From Alisma plantago-aquatica (taxonomy: Eukaryota > Streptophyta > Magnoliopsida > Alismatales > Alismataceae), in NCBI GenBank assembly GCA_963693085.1, contig OY856410.1, positions 890,209,835 to 890,273,834 on the forward strand: a DNA stretch of 64,000 nt, written 5' to 3'. The translations under genes and the position numbers were made by a program. Each line of letters opens with the position of its first letter. Within the stretch, counting starts at the first letter, position 1. The notes beneath the pieces are model-generated. The model was not told the DNA's origin. It made no database searches and was given only the letters and a program-made list of their open reading frames with translations. Below are positions 23,801-34,836 of this stretch, one piece after another.

Positions 23801-25659
23801 GTGATATTATGAAAAGGGTTTATATCTTGTGATAGTATGATGACTAGTGTGGTCTCATGAATGGCAAGTGAATAGTACCATGTGATGATGAGATGAGCAA
23901 TTATGCTCCACACATTTTATATCTTTTAAAAGTTGTGATATTTATATGCTTGCTAGAAGTGAATTAGGGTTCGTATGTCCACTTGTTTGATGCATCCTTA
24001 ATTCACCCAATCGACATAACTAATCAAGTGAAACCCTAATCATGTAGTGCCCTGTGCCATAGAGCCATCTTCAGTGTCAAAACTTGTTGGATGGTGAAAC
24101 GAGTATTCCTAAGGGAAACTCAGAGCACATACTATTGAGTATGTGGGGGTGACAAGTTGAGTATATATCCTTGTCATCCACAATGTAGGTTGTGGAGGAT
24201 GGCTATGGTCATTCCTCATACATCTAATGTGATTGAGGACAACTATGGTTGTACCTCGGATTAGAGGGTTTTGTATACCCTGGTTTCTAGTGTCGTGACC
24301 TGTACTAAGGGAGGACTAGTGGTGAGAAGCTTGACTATATGTAGTTGTGCTGCAAGCTTTGACTGATATGTCAGTGTCTTTTTACTCATACTGACTGAGG
24401 GGAAGAGATCTTAGGATATCGACACTCCTAGATCTTGTACAGAACCGAATAGCCCTTCATAGGGGTCAGTTGGACTTTGAATGGTACAATTCAAATTCTC
24501 TGGGGCATAATAAAAGATGTAATACAACCATGTAGCATATGTGTTTAGGGTTTTACACGACATTTCACATTGGATGATAACCCTTGTTTGTTATCTTTAC
24601 ATAAAGATGATGCTTAGTTCAATTAAGAGATAGTAGATATACTTATGTTGTGGATATGCTTAAGATTGTAGATGCATACATATAGTAGCCATGCTTATGT
24701 TGATAACTATATTGCTACTGCTGATTATAATCATGATGCTAGATATCTCATGTTGTTAGTTATGTTTAACATGCTAGCCATGCCTTTGTTACTAGAGATG
24801 CATATACTGCTAATCATGCTTATGTAGATAATTGTTCTTATGTTGTTATCTCTTCTTATGATGTTAATATGTTCGACCTATTAGACATGCTAATGTTGTT
24901 AGTTATTCTTATGGGGCTAGACTTATTCATAATGATAGAGATTCTATGTTACTAGACTTTCTCATGATGCTAGATATGCATATGCTACTGAATTTCTTAT
25001 ATTGTCATCAAGATAAAGGGTGATAGTCTGGCTAATGATGATAATTACTATCTACTCATTTATGTATTCTATCAATCATCCCTGCTATTGAGCATATTTG
25101 TTATATCTAATTAAACTTCTTAAACTATTTAATGACTTAAAATGTTGTAATAAATAAGCGTTGTTGGAGGTTATATATCTTGTTGGGACATGTGTCTCAC
25201 CCTTGTGGTTCACCACATCTTTTTAGGTAATCAACAATGATGACAATAGAATCATGGAAGTAAAGAGGAGCTATAGTAATGAATCTTTGAGAAAGTTGAT
25301 TAGATGTCTACTGTGTCCTAAAATCATCCCTGTACTCTCATGTCCGGGCAAGAAAATTGTGTATATGGTGTTTCAAACAAATTGAACTTTTGTTAGCTTC
25401 TTAATGATTGTTTGTGTGGCATATATGAATATTGTTCTCCTGTGTATATATGTTGTGGCTAAGGAGATAGAATAATTTGTATCAAATTATTGGAATATTA
25501 TGGATACAAGAAAGATGTTGGGATCTTATTCAAATGTTTCTGAGCAGGTGTTGATGTTGAAATCAGTTTTAATTTACCCATTTTTGGGTATGTGATTAAT
25601 TAGTGATTGATTATGTTTTATGTTTTGAGTAATCTCATTTAGTGTAATGGGTTCTCATA
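20824..25659 (+). repeat. LTR-c of element Z (complete, about 4.84 kb)
   Basis: Starts TGTAAGGCCCC and ends GTTCTCATA. Collinear with LTR-b, including TATAAATA at 22091 and the 117-bp duplication at 23598-23831. The following sequence (GGTTTATTCTACC) has no primer site, so this is the right end of the composite element. Confidence 0.85.
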
Positions 25660-26859
25660 GGTTTATTCTACCACTATATAGTTTAGCTCAACTCAGAGAC
25701 CCTTAGATAGGTTGAACCCTAGTTTTTACCTTATGTTCTTATTAGGTGACATTCAAGTCTACTTTCAACTATGTTCTCTTTGATTTGAGCATGCATAGAT
25801 TAAATTTTTGAATTTTGACTTAAGTTTTAGTGTTATGATGTCCCGTCTACTAAGTGATAACCCTAGTTGACTCCATTTTATTTATCAAACCTTGCCTTCA
25901 ACCTAGTGTTGCTTAAGTATCTTTTGTTTACCAAAATCTTCATGCTTGAAGAAAAAACATTATTTTCCCACACTTTTGATTTGTCACTAACTTGGTTTTT
26001 TATGAATATGATCGAGTATCCAGTCTAACCTTTCATAGGTGTCTCTCTCCCATCTCCACAAATTCAAGTCTAGTATGTGCCTAGGGAATCCCCTATGGCA
26101 TATGGATACATACTAAACTAGATGGACTAAGTTATTGGAATGGATTCTCTTGTTGTCCCTAATAATTATAGGGACAATGATAAAGTATAGGATCCCAAGA
26201 CTGAGAGATCCTAACCTGTTATGTATGATGATTAGGTGACCATGTGACTCCCCATTGTCTCATGATGGGGTTTATTTCCCTTCTTGGACAAGTAATTGGT
26301 TAGGATGAAAATGTAAATGGTTGAGGTTGTACCGTGTAGTATTCTAGTAGAATTTGTCATTATCTAATATGATATCATGTTTCCTTGATATCAACTACGT
26401 ATGTTTTTGGTATAGCTTTATAGATGATTAATAAAAACTAAACTCCATTGGTTGAATGAAGTAAAGGGTTCCTTATGCTAAAAATGTGTATAATTGGGCC
26501 TCATAGTGATTTTCAACACCATCTTCCATATTTATATCAAAAGAAATTAATTGATAACCTTGTTTTTTGCTATTATATTATATGTATAAAAAGAAAAATA
26601 TCAAAATTTTTATAATTTATTGAACCAACCACCACCATGTCAGGTTTCAAGAAGTAGAGAAACCCTTTATAGAAGAACCCCCTAACTGGTTAAATTGCAC
26701 CATGAAACCCTAGACTTAGATGTGACATCATAGATGATAAAAAAATTCAAATATGCATGTTAGTTGGCTTATGCCTTGCTACCCCATGAAGTGGTTAGTG
26801 GGTTGTAGAGTAATACTTTTAAGGGGTGGTCTTTTACACCCTTTTGTTTCTATGAGCAT
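25660..26859. other. Unassigned flank between element Z and the Athila element
   Basis: AT-rich, no long open frame, no recognised repeat or gene. It continues at 39601 on the far side of the Athila insertion. Confidence 0.4.
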
Positions 26860-27317
26860 TGATGCGATGATTTTGAGTCACATTTATAGACCTTTTTCAT
26901 ATGTGTTTTGTGCTCTAATTACTCATTTTTATGGATAATATTGCATAATTCACTCATTTCGGTCTTTGCCATCATTCTATGTCAAATCCCCTTTGTTTTA
27001 CCATTTTTGAGCATCATTTATCATATTATCATAATTTGTGTGGATTTACTTGGTCTTATTGTGAAATTTCAGGAAAAACAAGTATTTTCTTCCGTCGATA
27101 CCATCGACGGAAGTCGATACCATCGACCAAGCCACAGGTTGCCAGCCGAGAGGAGCAGCACAGAGTCGATACCATTGACACTCAAGTCAATGGTATCGAG
27201 ATCCCTTCAGATTGCTGGTGAGGAATCCGTCGATACCATCGACCCAAGTCGATGCCATCGACACATTGAGGCTACAACGTCGCTAAACGACAAAAACCGA
27301 CGCTAAAGAGAGTCGAT
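26860..27317 (+). repeat. Athila 5' LTR, first 458 bp (left of inversion breakpoint)
   Basis: Collinear with 38006-38463 of the 3' LTR at equal length, with about nine differences by eye. The match stops inside AAAGAGAGTCGATA, at a copy of the hairpin motif. Confidence 0.9.
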
Positions 27318-27684
27318 ATCAGCCGTCGATACCTTGGCGCGGATCGGTGACATGGATGTCGATACCATCGACTTGGGTCGATGGTACCGACTGCTTTTAT
27401 TGCGACACCGCCGTTTTGTTGCATTCAACCTGTGATCATGTCGATACCATCGACGAGGCCGTCGATGGTATCGAGTTGACTGAGCAAAATTCGTCTGAAC
27501 TTCTCCAGAGATCTCGATGGTATCGACTGGCATGTCGATTCCATCGACACTTTTATTGCAACCTGCCTGTAGGTATGTCGATACCATCGACGGGGCCGTC
27601 GATAGTATCGACTCAGTGCGATTTTTGCAGCTGTCAACCTGAACCCATGTCGATACCATCGACCAGTGTGTCGATGGTATCGAC
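27094..27684. repeat. Array of the hairpin motif GTCGATACCATCGAC in both orientations
   Basis: About 16-18 full or one-to-two-base-variant copies of GTCGATACCATCGAC or its reverse complement GTCGATGGTATCGAC, for example at 27094, 27113, 27358, 27440, 27575, 27648 and 27670. Each is a 6-bp stem (GTCGAT/ATCGAC) with a 3-base loop. Spacing is irregular and copies often sit in opposed pairs. The left part belongs to the LTR; from 27318 it is the inverted post-pol spacer. Confidence 0.88.
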
Positions 27685-27860
27685 CCTGCCTGTGCCTGCA
27701 CATTGAACAAATGGATCAAGGTATCTTCTTTACACTAAAATTAAACGAAATAAAAGCAATCTATGACTAAAATTAACCTAACCTAATGTACCAATGGTTG
27801 GGTTGCCTCCCAACAAGCGCCCTTCTTTAACGTCTTAGGCTAGACGGTGTGACAATCATC
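27318..27860 (-). other. Inverted post-pol spacer of the Athila element
   Basis: Read on the minus strand it follows the pol stop: a GCGCTTGTTGGGAGGCAACC motif typical of this position in Athila elements, AT-rich sequence, a splice-acceptor-like TTTGTTCAATGTGCAG near 27700, then the hairpin-motif array. In the uninverted element it would lead to ORF1. Confidence 0.75.
27797..27814. repeat. Post-pol hairpin
   Basis: GTTGGG and CCCAAC pair around a 6-base loop, 46 bp beyond the pol stop. The minus-strand reading TTGGGAGGCAACCCAA recurs after pol in many Athila-type elements. Confidence 0.7.
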
Positions 27861-30800
27861 TCATTCATCCACAAGTGTAATGAGTTTGACCTCATTCACT
27901 TTTCTCTTGTAGTTTTCACCAAAATACAACTTTAAGCGCTGCCCGTTCACCAAGAACGTGGCATCTCCATCACGCACAAGAATCGCACCGTGCGGTCTCA
28001 CCTCTTCCACTACAAAGGGTCCACTCCACCAGGACTTCAGCTTCCCGGGATGCAATTTGAGACGGGAGTTAAACAATAGAACACTATCTCCCTTCTTGAA
28101 CGTGTGTAGCTCGATATGTCGATCATGGATCAGCTTTGTACGCTCCTTGTAGATGCGGGCATTCTCATATGCCGTCATGCGTAACTCATCTAATTCGTTC
28201 AATTCGAACATCCTCTTTTTCCCGGCTTCATCATAGCTCAAGTTCAGCCTTCTTAGCACCCAATGGGCCTTATGCTCCAGCTCCACCGGAAGGTGGCAAG
28301 CCCAGCCATACGCCAACCTAAAAGGTGTGGTGCCTATAGGTGTTTTGTACGCCGTTCTATACACCCAAAGTGCGTACGGTAGTAATGCACTCCAATTTTT
28401 CCTCATGGATGCCACTGTCCGTTCTAGAATCTTCTTGATTTCCCTATTTGAGACCTCCACCTGTCCTTGCGTCTGTGGATGATATGGGGTACCGATGTTG
28501 TGCTTGACCCCATATTTCTTCAGAAGTGTCGAAAATTTCTGATTCCGAAAATGTGTGCCTCCATCACTTATGATCATTCGGGGTATCCCGAACCTGCAGA
28601 ATATATTTTCTTTCACAAACCTGCACACTACATTCGAATCATTAGTCCTCTTGGGGATTGCTTCCACCCACTTCGACACATAATCAACAGCAAGCAAGAT
28701 ATATAAATTTGAATTTGAGGACACAAAGGGTCCCATAAAGTCTATGCCCCATAAGTCAAATACCTCAACTTCCTGAAATACATTCAAGGGCATCTCTTGT
28801 CTCCTTGAAATGTTACCTGTGCGCTGGCACGGGTCACATTGCCTCACAAAATCATAGGCATCCCGGAACAAAGTTGGCCAATAAAGGCCGCTTTCCAACA
28901 CTTTGGCTGCTGTCTGTGAACTAGCATGGTGTCCTCCCATAGGCGACGCATGGCAATGGTGGAGAACACTCTCGTACTCCACCTCCGACACACACCTGTG
29001 AAGAATACCATCCCTGCACTGCTTCAAAAGAATTGGGTCATCCCAAAAATAGTATCTCAAAGAATGAAAGAATTTCTTTTTCTCTTGATAAGACCAGTCT
29101 TCCGGGATGATCCCGCAAGCCAAATAGTTAACAATATTAGCAAACCATGGTTCCTTAGAATCAATTTTCAAAAGTTGTTCACCGGGGAACGTCTCAGTTA
29201 TGGGTATGTGTAAACCTTGTTCATCTACCCTTTCTAACCTAGACAAGTGGTCAGCCACCACATTTTCAATTCCCGACTTGTCCTTGATTTCAATATCAAA
29301 TTCTTGTAAAAGCAAAATCCACCTAATTAGTCTAGGCTTTGCATCCTTCTTCTCCATCAAATATTTTATTGCAGCGTGATCGGTCCACACAACTACTTTA
29401 GAACCCACTAAGTACTGCCGAAATTTTTCAAAAGCAAACACGACGGCAAGTAACTCTTTTTCTGTAGTTGTATAGTTCAATTGAGCATCATTAAGTGTTT
29501 TGGAGGCGTAGAAAATCACAACGGGCTTATTATCTACCCTTTGCCCCAAAACGGCTCCCACTGCATAATCGGAAGCGTCACACATCAATTCAAATGGTTT
29601 TGTCCAATCCGACGTTTGAACAATCGGAGCCGAAATCAACTTTTCTTTCAAAACTTCGAATGCGTGAAGACACTTATCATTGAAATCAAAAACTGCATCT
29701 TTTTCTAACAATTCGGATAAAGGTTTGGTGATTTTAGAAAAATCCTTGATGAATCGCCGATAAAACCCAGCGTGTCCCAAAAAGCTTCTCACCCCTTTTA
29801 CAGAGTTTGGTGGGGGTAGCTTAGAAATCACCTCAATTTTTACGGGGTCTACCTCAAGACCTTTTCTAGACACCTTGTGTCCTAGCACAATTCCTTCCAT
29901 CACCATCATGTGACATTTCTCCCAATTGAGGACCAAGTGTGTGTCCTCGCACCGCTGCAGCACCTTGTCCAAGTTATATAGACACTCATCAAAAGATGCC
30001 CCATAAACCGAGAAGTCGTCCATGAAAACCTCAAGACAACGCTCCACCATGTCAGAAAATATGGCGAGCATGCATCGTTGAAAAGTCGCCGGCGCATTAC
30101 ATAATCCAAACGACATCCGTCGGTAAGCAAAAGTCCCGTAGGGACATGTGAACGTAGACTTCTCTTGATCCAAAGGATCAATAGAAATCTGATTATACCC
30201 CGAATATCCATCTAGAAAACAAAAATGCGACCGACCGGCAAGACGTTCCAAAATCTGATCAATGAATGGCAAAGGAAAATGATCTTTAAGAGTTGCGGCA
30301 TTCAATCGGCGGTAGTCAATGCAAACACGCCACCCAGTTACCAATCAGGTGGTGACAGGTTCATTCAACAGATTTGTAGTAACAGTAATTCCCCCCTTTT
30401 TAGGGACTACCTGTGTGGGACTCACCCACGTCGAATCTGATATGGCATATATGATCCCTGCAGCAAGAAGTTTTATGACTTCCTTCTTCACGACCTCCAT
30501 CATGCTCGGATTCAACCGTCTTTGAGGCTGAATGACTGGTTTGGCTTCCTCCTCGAGCCGAATCTTGTGCTGGCAAAGTGTAGGGGAGATCCCCTTGATG
30601 TCCGCGACTGACCACCCAAAGGCTCCACGGTGGTTCTTGAGCACTACCAGTAGTTGCTCCTCCTCAGCCGCACTCAAGTATGCAGATACAATCACTGGTA
30701 ACTTTTCCTTCTCAGCTAGAAAGACATACTTAAGATGCGGGGGCAGTGGCTTCAACTCCAACTCCGGCGGGCAAATAAGAGATGATTGCAGCGGTGGCGG

Positions 30801-33359
30801 AAATGTACCTAAGTCTTCATAGTGCCTCGTGTAGAAACATGGAAGCATCTGAAGCATTTTGGCGCACTCCTTGAGTGAAGTACTCCGCATCCAATCATAA
30901 GTGACATTTAGCAAACACGCCTCCAAAGGCAATTCCGGATATGCATCAAAAACTGAAGTAATAATCGCATCATCCTCCCAAGAAGGTGGAATGTCCTCAT
31001 TCTCATCATTTGGAAACCCAACAGCCTTGCCTAAAGAGACAAATTTAGTTTGCTCCATAATGTCCACAGCTAAGGTCCCATTATCCATCTTGCTCATCAC
31101 ATGAGCCATATCCAAGAATGGCTTCCCAAGACAAAGTGAGATATTGTGTTCCACATGTTTCACCATGTTGCACTGTGCTTTTGCTTTAGTAGATGCATTG
31201 CTAGTGGGCATGACCATCTCAAAGCGATCATCCGCAATGCCCAAGGTCAAGCGACCTCTTCCCATCTCCAAGATCATATCGGCTGTTGCTTGGAATGGGC
31301 GTCCAAGTAGCAACTCATTGCCATGCTCGTCCTGCATTTCCATAACCATGAAATCAGCCAAAAAAACAAAACGGTCTACCTTTACCAAGACATCCTCGCA
31401 GATTCCATACGGTTTCACCACAGAATTATCGGCCAGTTGGATAGTCATGTTGCTTGGCCTTGATTCCTTTAATCCAAGCTTCTTGAATGTAGAAAGGGGC
31501 ATCAAATTGATGCTTGCCCCAGAATCACAAAGTGCCTCTCCAAATTTGAACTTTCCGATAAAATAAGAAATATTGAAACAACCGGGATCCTGTCTCTTCG
31601 GCGGCAAAGTGCCCATAATAAAAGCACTCACTTGCTCCTTGAGCACCACGACCTCAGTTTCGGGTATTTTCCTCTTTTTGTTGATGACATCTTTTAGAAA
31701 TTTCTCGTAAGATGGGATTTGCTCAATCGCCTCTAACAACGGAATATTTACCGATAACTTTCTAAAGCTGTCCAGAAATCTCTTGAATTGTGCATCCACC
31801 TTCCTTGCCTTTGCACTATTGGGATAGGGGACCGGAACGGTATGTGCCCTTTGATGAGGTGGCACATAGGGTGTCAATTTCTGCGGTTCCTCCTCAGCAG
31901 CTTGTTCTTCATTACCATTCTCAGCTATATCTTCAGCTTGCCCTGTGATAGGTGTGGGCTGCTCCTTGATGATTGCATCTTCAACTTTGTCCTGCAGTGT
32001 GCTTGTGTCATCCGCCCTTGGATTCAACACTTTCTTACCACTCCTCAGTAGAATGGCCTTGGCCTGCTGGTTTCCCCCGGGAACATTGGTGTTACCCGGA
32101 AAACCCGGATGTGCTGGCTTCTTCAAGCTTGCAATTTCAGCCGCCATCTGCGCCATGGAAGTCTCTATAGTTCTCATTTGAGCCCCATGACTCTGCAAAG
32201 TCTGCCCAAATTGGTTCATAAATTCACCCTGTTGCTTGATTTGTTGCCCAAATGTGTTCATTAACTCCTGGTTTTGTTTGATGACCTGATTGAGCAACTC
32301 CGTGCTCTTGTCCTCTGTGGCTGGTGCAGGCTTGGCGTCCGGATCCTACAGAAAATTGTTCGGGTCCTTCCATGAGAACTTTTTGTCCTTTCGCCATGAA
32401 TAGTCATTGTTCCTGTACCCTTGTTGTTGCCTCATGTACTTGACTTGAGCCTCCTCCTCGGACTCATTGTCTTCCTTCTGCAGTAGCTTCTTTGCGAGAA
32501 GATCCATCTTCTCATTTAATTCTCTCATTGCCTTGGACTCACTGGCAACTCTTGCTTGCTCAACTGGGCCTCTCTCTCTTTCTCCCCAGGATTGCTTTTG
32601 TGCCATGTTCTTCAGTATTTCCCAGCATCTCGTATCAGTGTTGTTCAAGAAAAATCCTGAACCGGCCGAGTCCAAGTTGCTTCTATCATGCTCGGAGAGA
32701 GAAAAATAGAAGATCTTCACCTGTGTCTCCTTGTCCAGTCCATGATGTGGACATCTCCTCAACATGACCTGGAATCGCTCCCAGGTCTCAGAATATGTTT
32801 CACCCGCCTGTTGGGTGAAACTGTGAATCTTCCTAATCATGTCATTGGTCTTCTCAGGAGGGAAAAACCTCTCGAAGAAAACCTCCACCATATGATCCCA
32901 TGATTCAACAAACTCATCGTCGAGGTTATGTAGCCACTCTCTCGCAACTCCTGCCAGGGAGCTTGGGAACAATTTGAGGTACATAACATCCTGTGGGAAC
33001 CTGTCTATCTTCACCATATCGCAGTTTTCAACGAACTGACTGATGTGTGCCACTGGGTCCTCATTCTTCAACCCGTGAAATGCATTTGATTTAACCAAGT
33101 TAATCAACGCTGGATCAATCTTGTAGGTTGGAATGTTGAGCCCCTGTTTCTTGATAGGCCCCTTTGAAGTTGATGAAGAAGACGCTTTGATCTTTTCCCA
33201 TATCGTCTGTGGTTCGGCCATTTCTTCTGCTTGCTCTTTCTCAGATTCAGAATCTATGTCGCTTTGGTGATCTTGCTCGTAATAATCCTCATCCTCTGGT
33301 CCCGGAGGTGGAACCTCAGGTGTGCGATTCGAGTAGTCTGCGCTACGTGTATGCACCAT
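27861..33359 (-). pseudogene. gag-pol: Athila gag-pol polyprotein gene, one frame with two in-frame stops
   Basis: A continuous minus-strand frame of about 1,833 codons, broken only at 32346-32348 (TAG) and 30345-30347 (TGA). Gag (from 33359, MVHTRSADYSNRT) has the retrotransposon gag domain (LKLFPSSLAGVAREWLHNL, RFFPPEK, RRCPHHGL). Then come a Gln-rich coiled stretch, protease (LCDSGASINLM near 31520), reverse transcriptase ([12 protein letters not shown]; active site FMDDFSVYG), RNase H ([22 protein letters not shown]) and integrase: zinc finger H..H..C..C (HHCH to CDPCQR) and catalytic Asp (WGIDFMGPF), Asp (SDGGTHF) and Glu ([11 protein letters not shown]). All visible catalytic residues are kept. 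Both stops could be single C-to-T changes; whether the first is a programmed readthrough stop is open. Family role: capsid and replication enzymes of the retrotransposon. Confidence 0.93.
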
Positions 33360-33525
33360 GCAAAGTACCTGAAATAAGAAAATCGGGGTTCAGTACTATG
33401 CTTTGAACGAGTAAACACAATTATAGAGAAATTTAAGAATATTTAAAATTGTTTCAAAATAAAAATAAAAAAAATGTGGCCTAGAGTGGCTGCTCTTAGC
33501 ACTCAAAGTGCCAATAATTCGCTGT
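33360..33525 (-). other. Athila 5' leader between PBS and gag
   Basis: AT-rich untranslated leader on the minus strand. It contains a run of A and T near 33455-33475 and no open frame. Confidence 0.6.
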
Positions 33526-33544
33526 GTCCCCGGCAACGGCGCCA
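33526..33544 (-). promoter_or_regulatory. Primer binding site, tRNA-Asp type
   Basis: The minus strand reads TGGCGCCGTTGCCGGGGAC, separated by six bases from the LTR end at 33551. This is the primer site usual for Athila/Tat gypsy elements. Its minus orientation, opposite to the 3' LTR at 38006, is key evidence for the inversion. Confidence 0.88.
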
Positions 33545-33550
33545 AAAACT

Positions 33551-34556
33551 TGACGTGTATTTTACTACGCGCTTAAACGCAAGTATACGCGTCGAGTAAT
33601 ATAGGCCTTTGTGAAGCCCGAGTCGAACTCAGGGACACGTGAATTATTGGAGACTTCTACTAACTAATCGCAATCAGCTAGGCCGAATAACAAAGTAAGG
33701 TTTGTTGTCAAAATTAAAAGAAAACAAAATGAAACAAAGAAAACAATCGATTAAAGATTAATTTAATCAATTCAAAAGAGTATCTTTAGGATTGCGGTTT
33801 CACCGCGGGTCAACATTGTATTAAGTTTTATATAATTCCTCACTCTTCTCTCTCTATCCGGGTAGTGGCCTGAATACAGAATTACCCACTGTCGTGGTGT
33901 AATCCACTACTTAGGTTTAGGTTGATTCCACCATCGTAGTAATCATTCCCCTAAACTAAGCGCATTACCTACGGTCTCTCAGTTTCCACCATTAATTTTA
34001 CAACTCCTTTGTCAAGGGTTTTATCAATTAATGTAGGTTTCGTCTCTTTTCAACCGTTAATCCTTCTGTCGAAGTGATTAAGGGCATTAAGCTATTATTA
34101 TGGTGATCAAGCATAACAATATATATGGAGAAAACGAATCTATACCACGGACTTGAGAGAGAAAATATGAATTATCAATATAAAATTGTCATACAATGCA
34201 TTCCCGGGCTACTCCCGGACCTAAAGATGGAGGGTTTTAGCCTCTCATGTTCATATCACACGAATACATGGTAGAAATAGGGGAATTCATAAGAAAAACA
34301 TGAAACAAGTGGGAAAACCCCTGAACGGAGAAGAACCGGTAGATCCTTGGCGTAGAATACGAGCTTCCCCGCCTATCGGTGGTGGAATTCGTCTTCGGCA
34401 GCGTCCGAATCACCCGGGATGAGCTTCTGGCCTCCGTTCTCCTTTCTCTCCTTCCTCGGCACTCGTACAATGCAAAATTCCTCCTCCTCTCGTCTGGGCG
34501 GCCGTCATTAGGTATAAGTCCCTAATTAGGTCATCAAGCAAACGTCAGCCGTCGAT
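33551..34556 (-). repeat. Athila 5' LTR, last ~1 kb, inverted
   Basis: Reverse complement of the last ~1 kb of the intact 3' LTR (about 38590-39600), including the terminal TACACGTCA and the CGAGTCGAACTCAGGG stretch. The match ends just outside AGCCGTCGATAC, close to hairpin-motif copies at 34589 and 34608. Confidence 0.9.
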
Positions 34557-34836
34557 ACTCGTGAGGGAGGCGGATACCAGCGAGACGCGTCGATACCATC
34601 GACCCGCGTCGATGGTATCGACGGGCGACAGTAGTGCCGGCCAAGTCTATTTAAGGAGACTTGCAACGTCATTTGACGTCACACCTTCAGAGCAAACGTC
34701 CTCCTTTGCGCCGAGCATCTCCCCCGAGCCTCCAAGACTGAAGAGAAGCGACATCGAGCAAGGATCTTCACCGAGCGGAGAATTTCTTCTCCATCTTCAC
34801 CGAGCCCTCTTCTTCTAATCCCATCTTCTCACAACC
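34557..34836 (+). promoter_or_regulatory. Right inversion junction and leader of ORF1
   Basis: Contains two opposed hairpin-motif copies (34589-34603, 34608-34622), then TATTTAAG (34648-34655), a TATA-like box, then TTTGACGTCACACC with a TGACGTCA palindrome near 34673, and a pyrimidine/purine-mixed leader up to CAACCATGG. It may be a promoter or only the leader of a spliced ORF1 message; the sequence alone does not decide. Confidence 0.5.

Larger units (their letters stand above)
10005..25659 (+). mobile_element. Element Z: decayed Ty3/gypsy retrotransposon with three LTRs and two internal regions
   Basis: Order: LTR-a remnant (10005-10406), internal A (10407-12751), LTR-b (12752-17639), internal B (17640-20823), LTR-c (20824-25659). 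LTRs start TGTAAGGCCC and end GTTCTCACA (GTTCTCATA in LTR-c). A tRNA-Met-type primer site follows LTR-a and LTR-b; none follows LTR-c, which is followed by unrelated DNA. LTRs are about 4.9 kb, twice the length of the internal region, like LARD-type non-autonomous elements. A decayed reverse transcriptase remnant in each internal region shows descent from Ty3/gypsy. The shared-LTR arrangement is what unequal recombination between two copies would leave. Confidence 0.85.

Noticed and set aside
27094..27684. CRISPR-like array of a regular short repeat
   Set aside because: Spacing is irregular, the repeat occurs in both orientations, and the context is a plant LTR retrotransposon; not a CRISPR.
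27303..27719. 138-codon minus frame and overlapping plus frames near the hairpin array
   Set aside because: All are translations of the repeated GTCGATACC motif (DTID, SIPST, RYHR repeats) in several frames at once; no independent protein signal.
28136..32767. Numerous plus-strand frames opposite gag-pol
   Set aside because: Antisense shadows of the gag-pol frame; no domain of their own.
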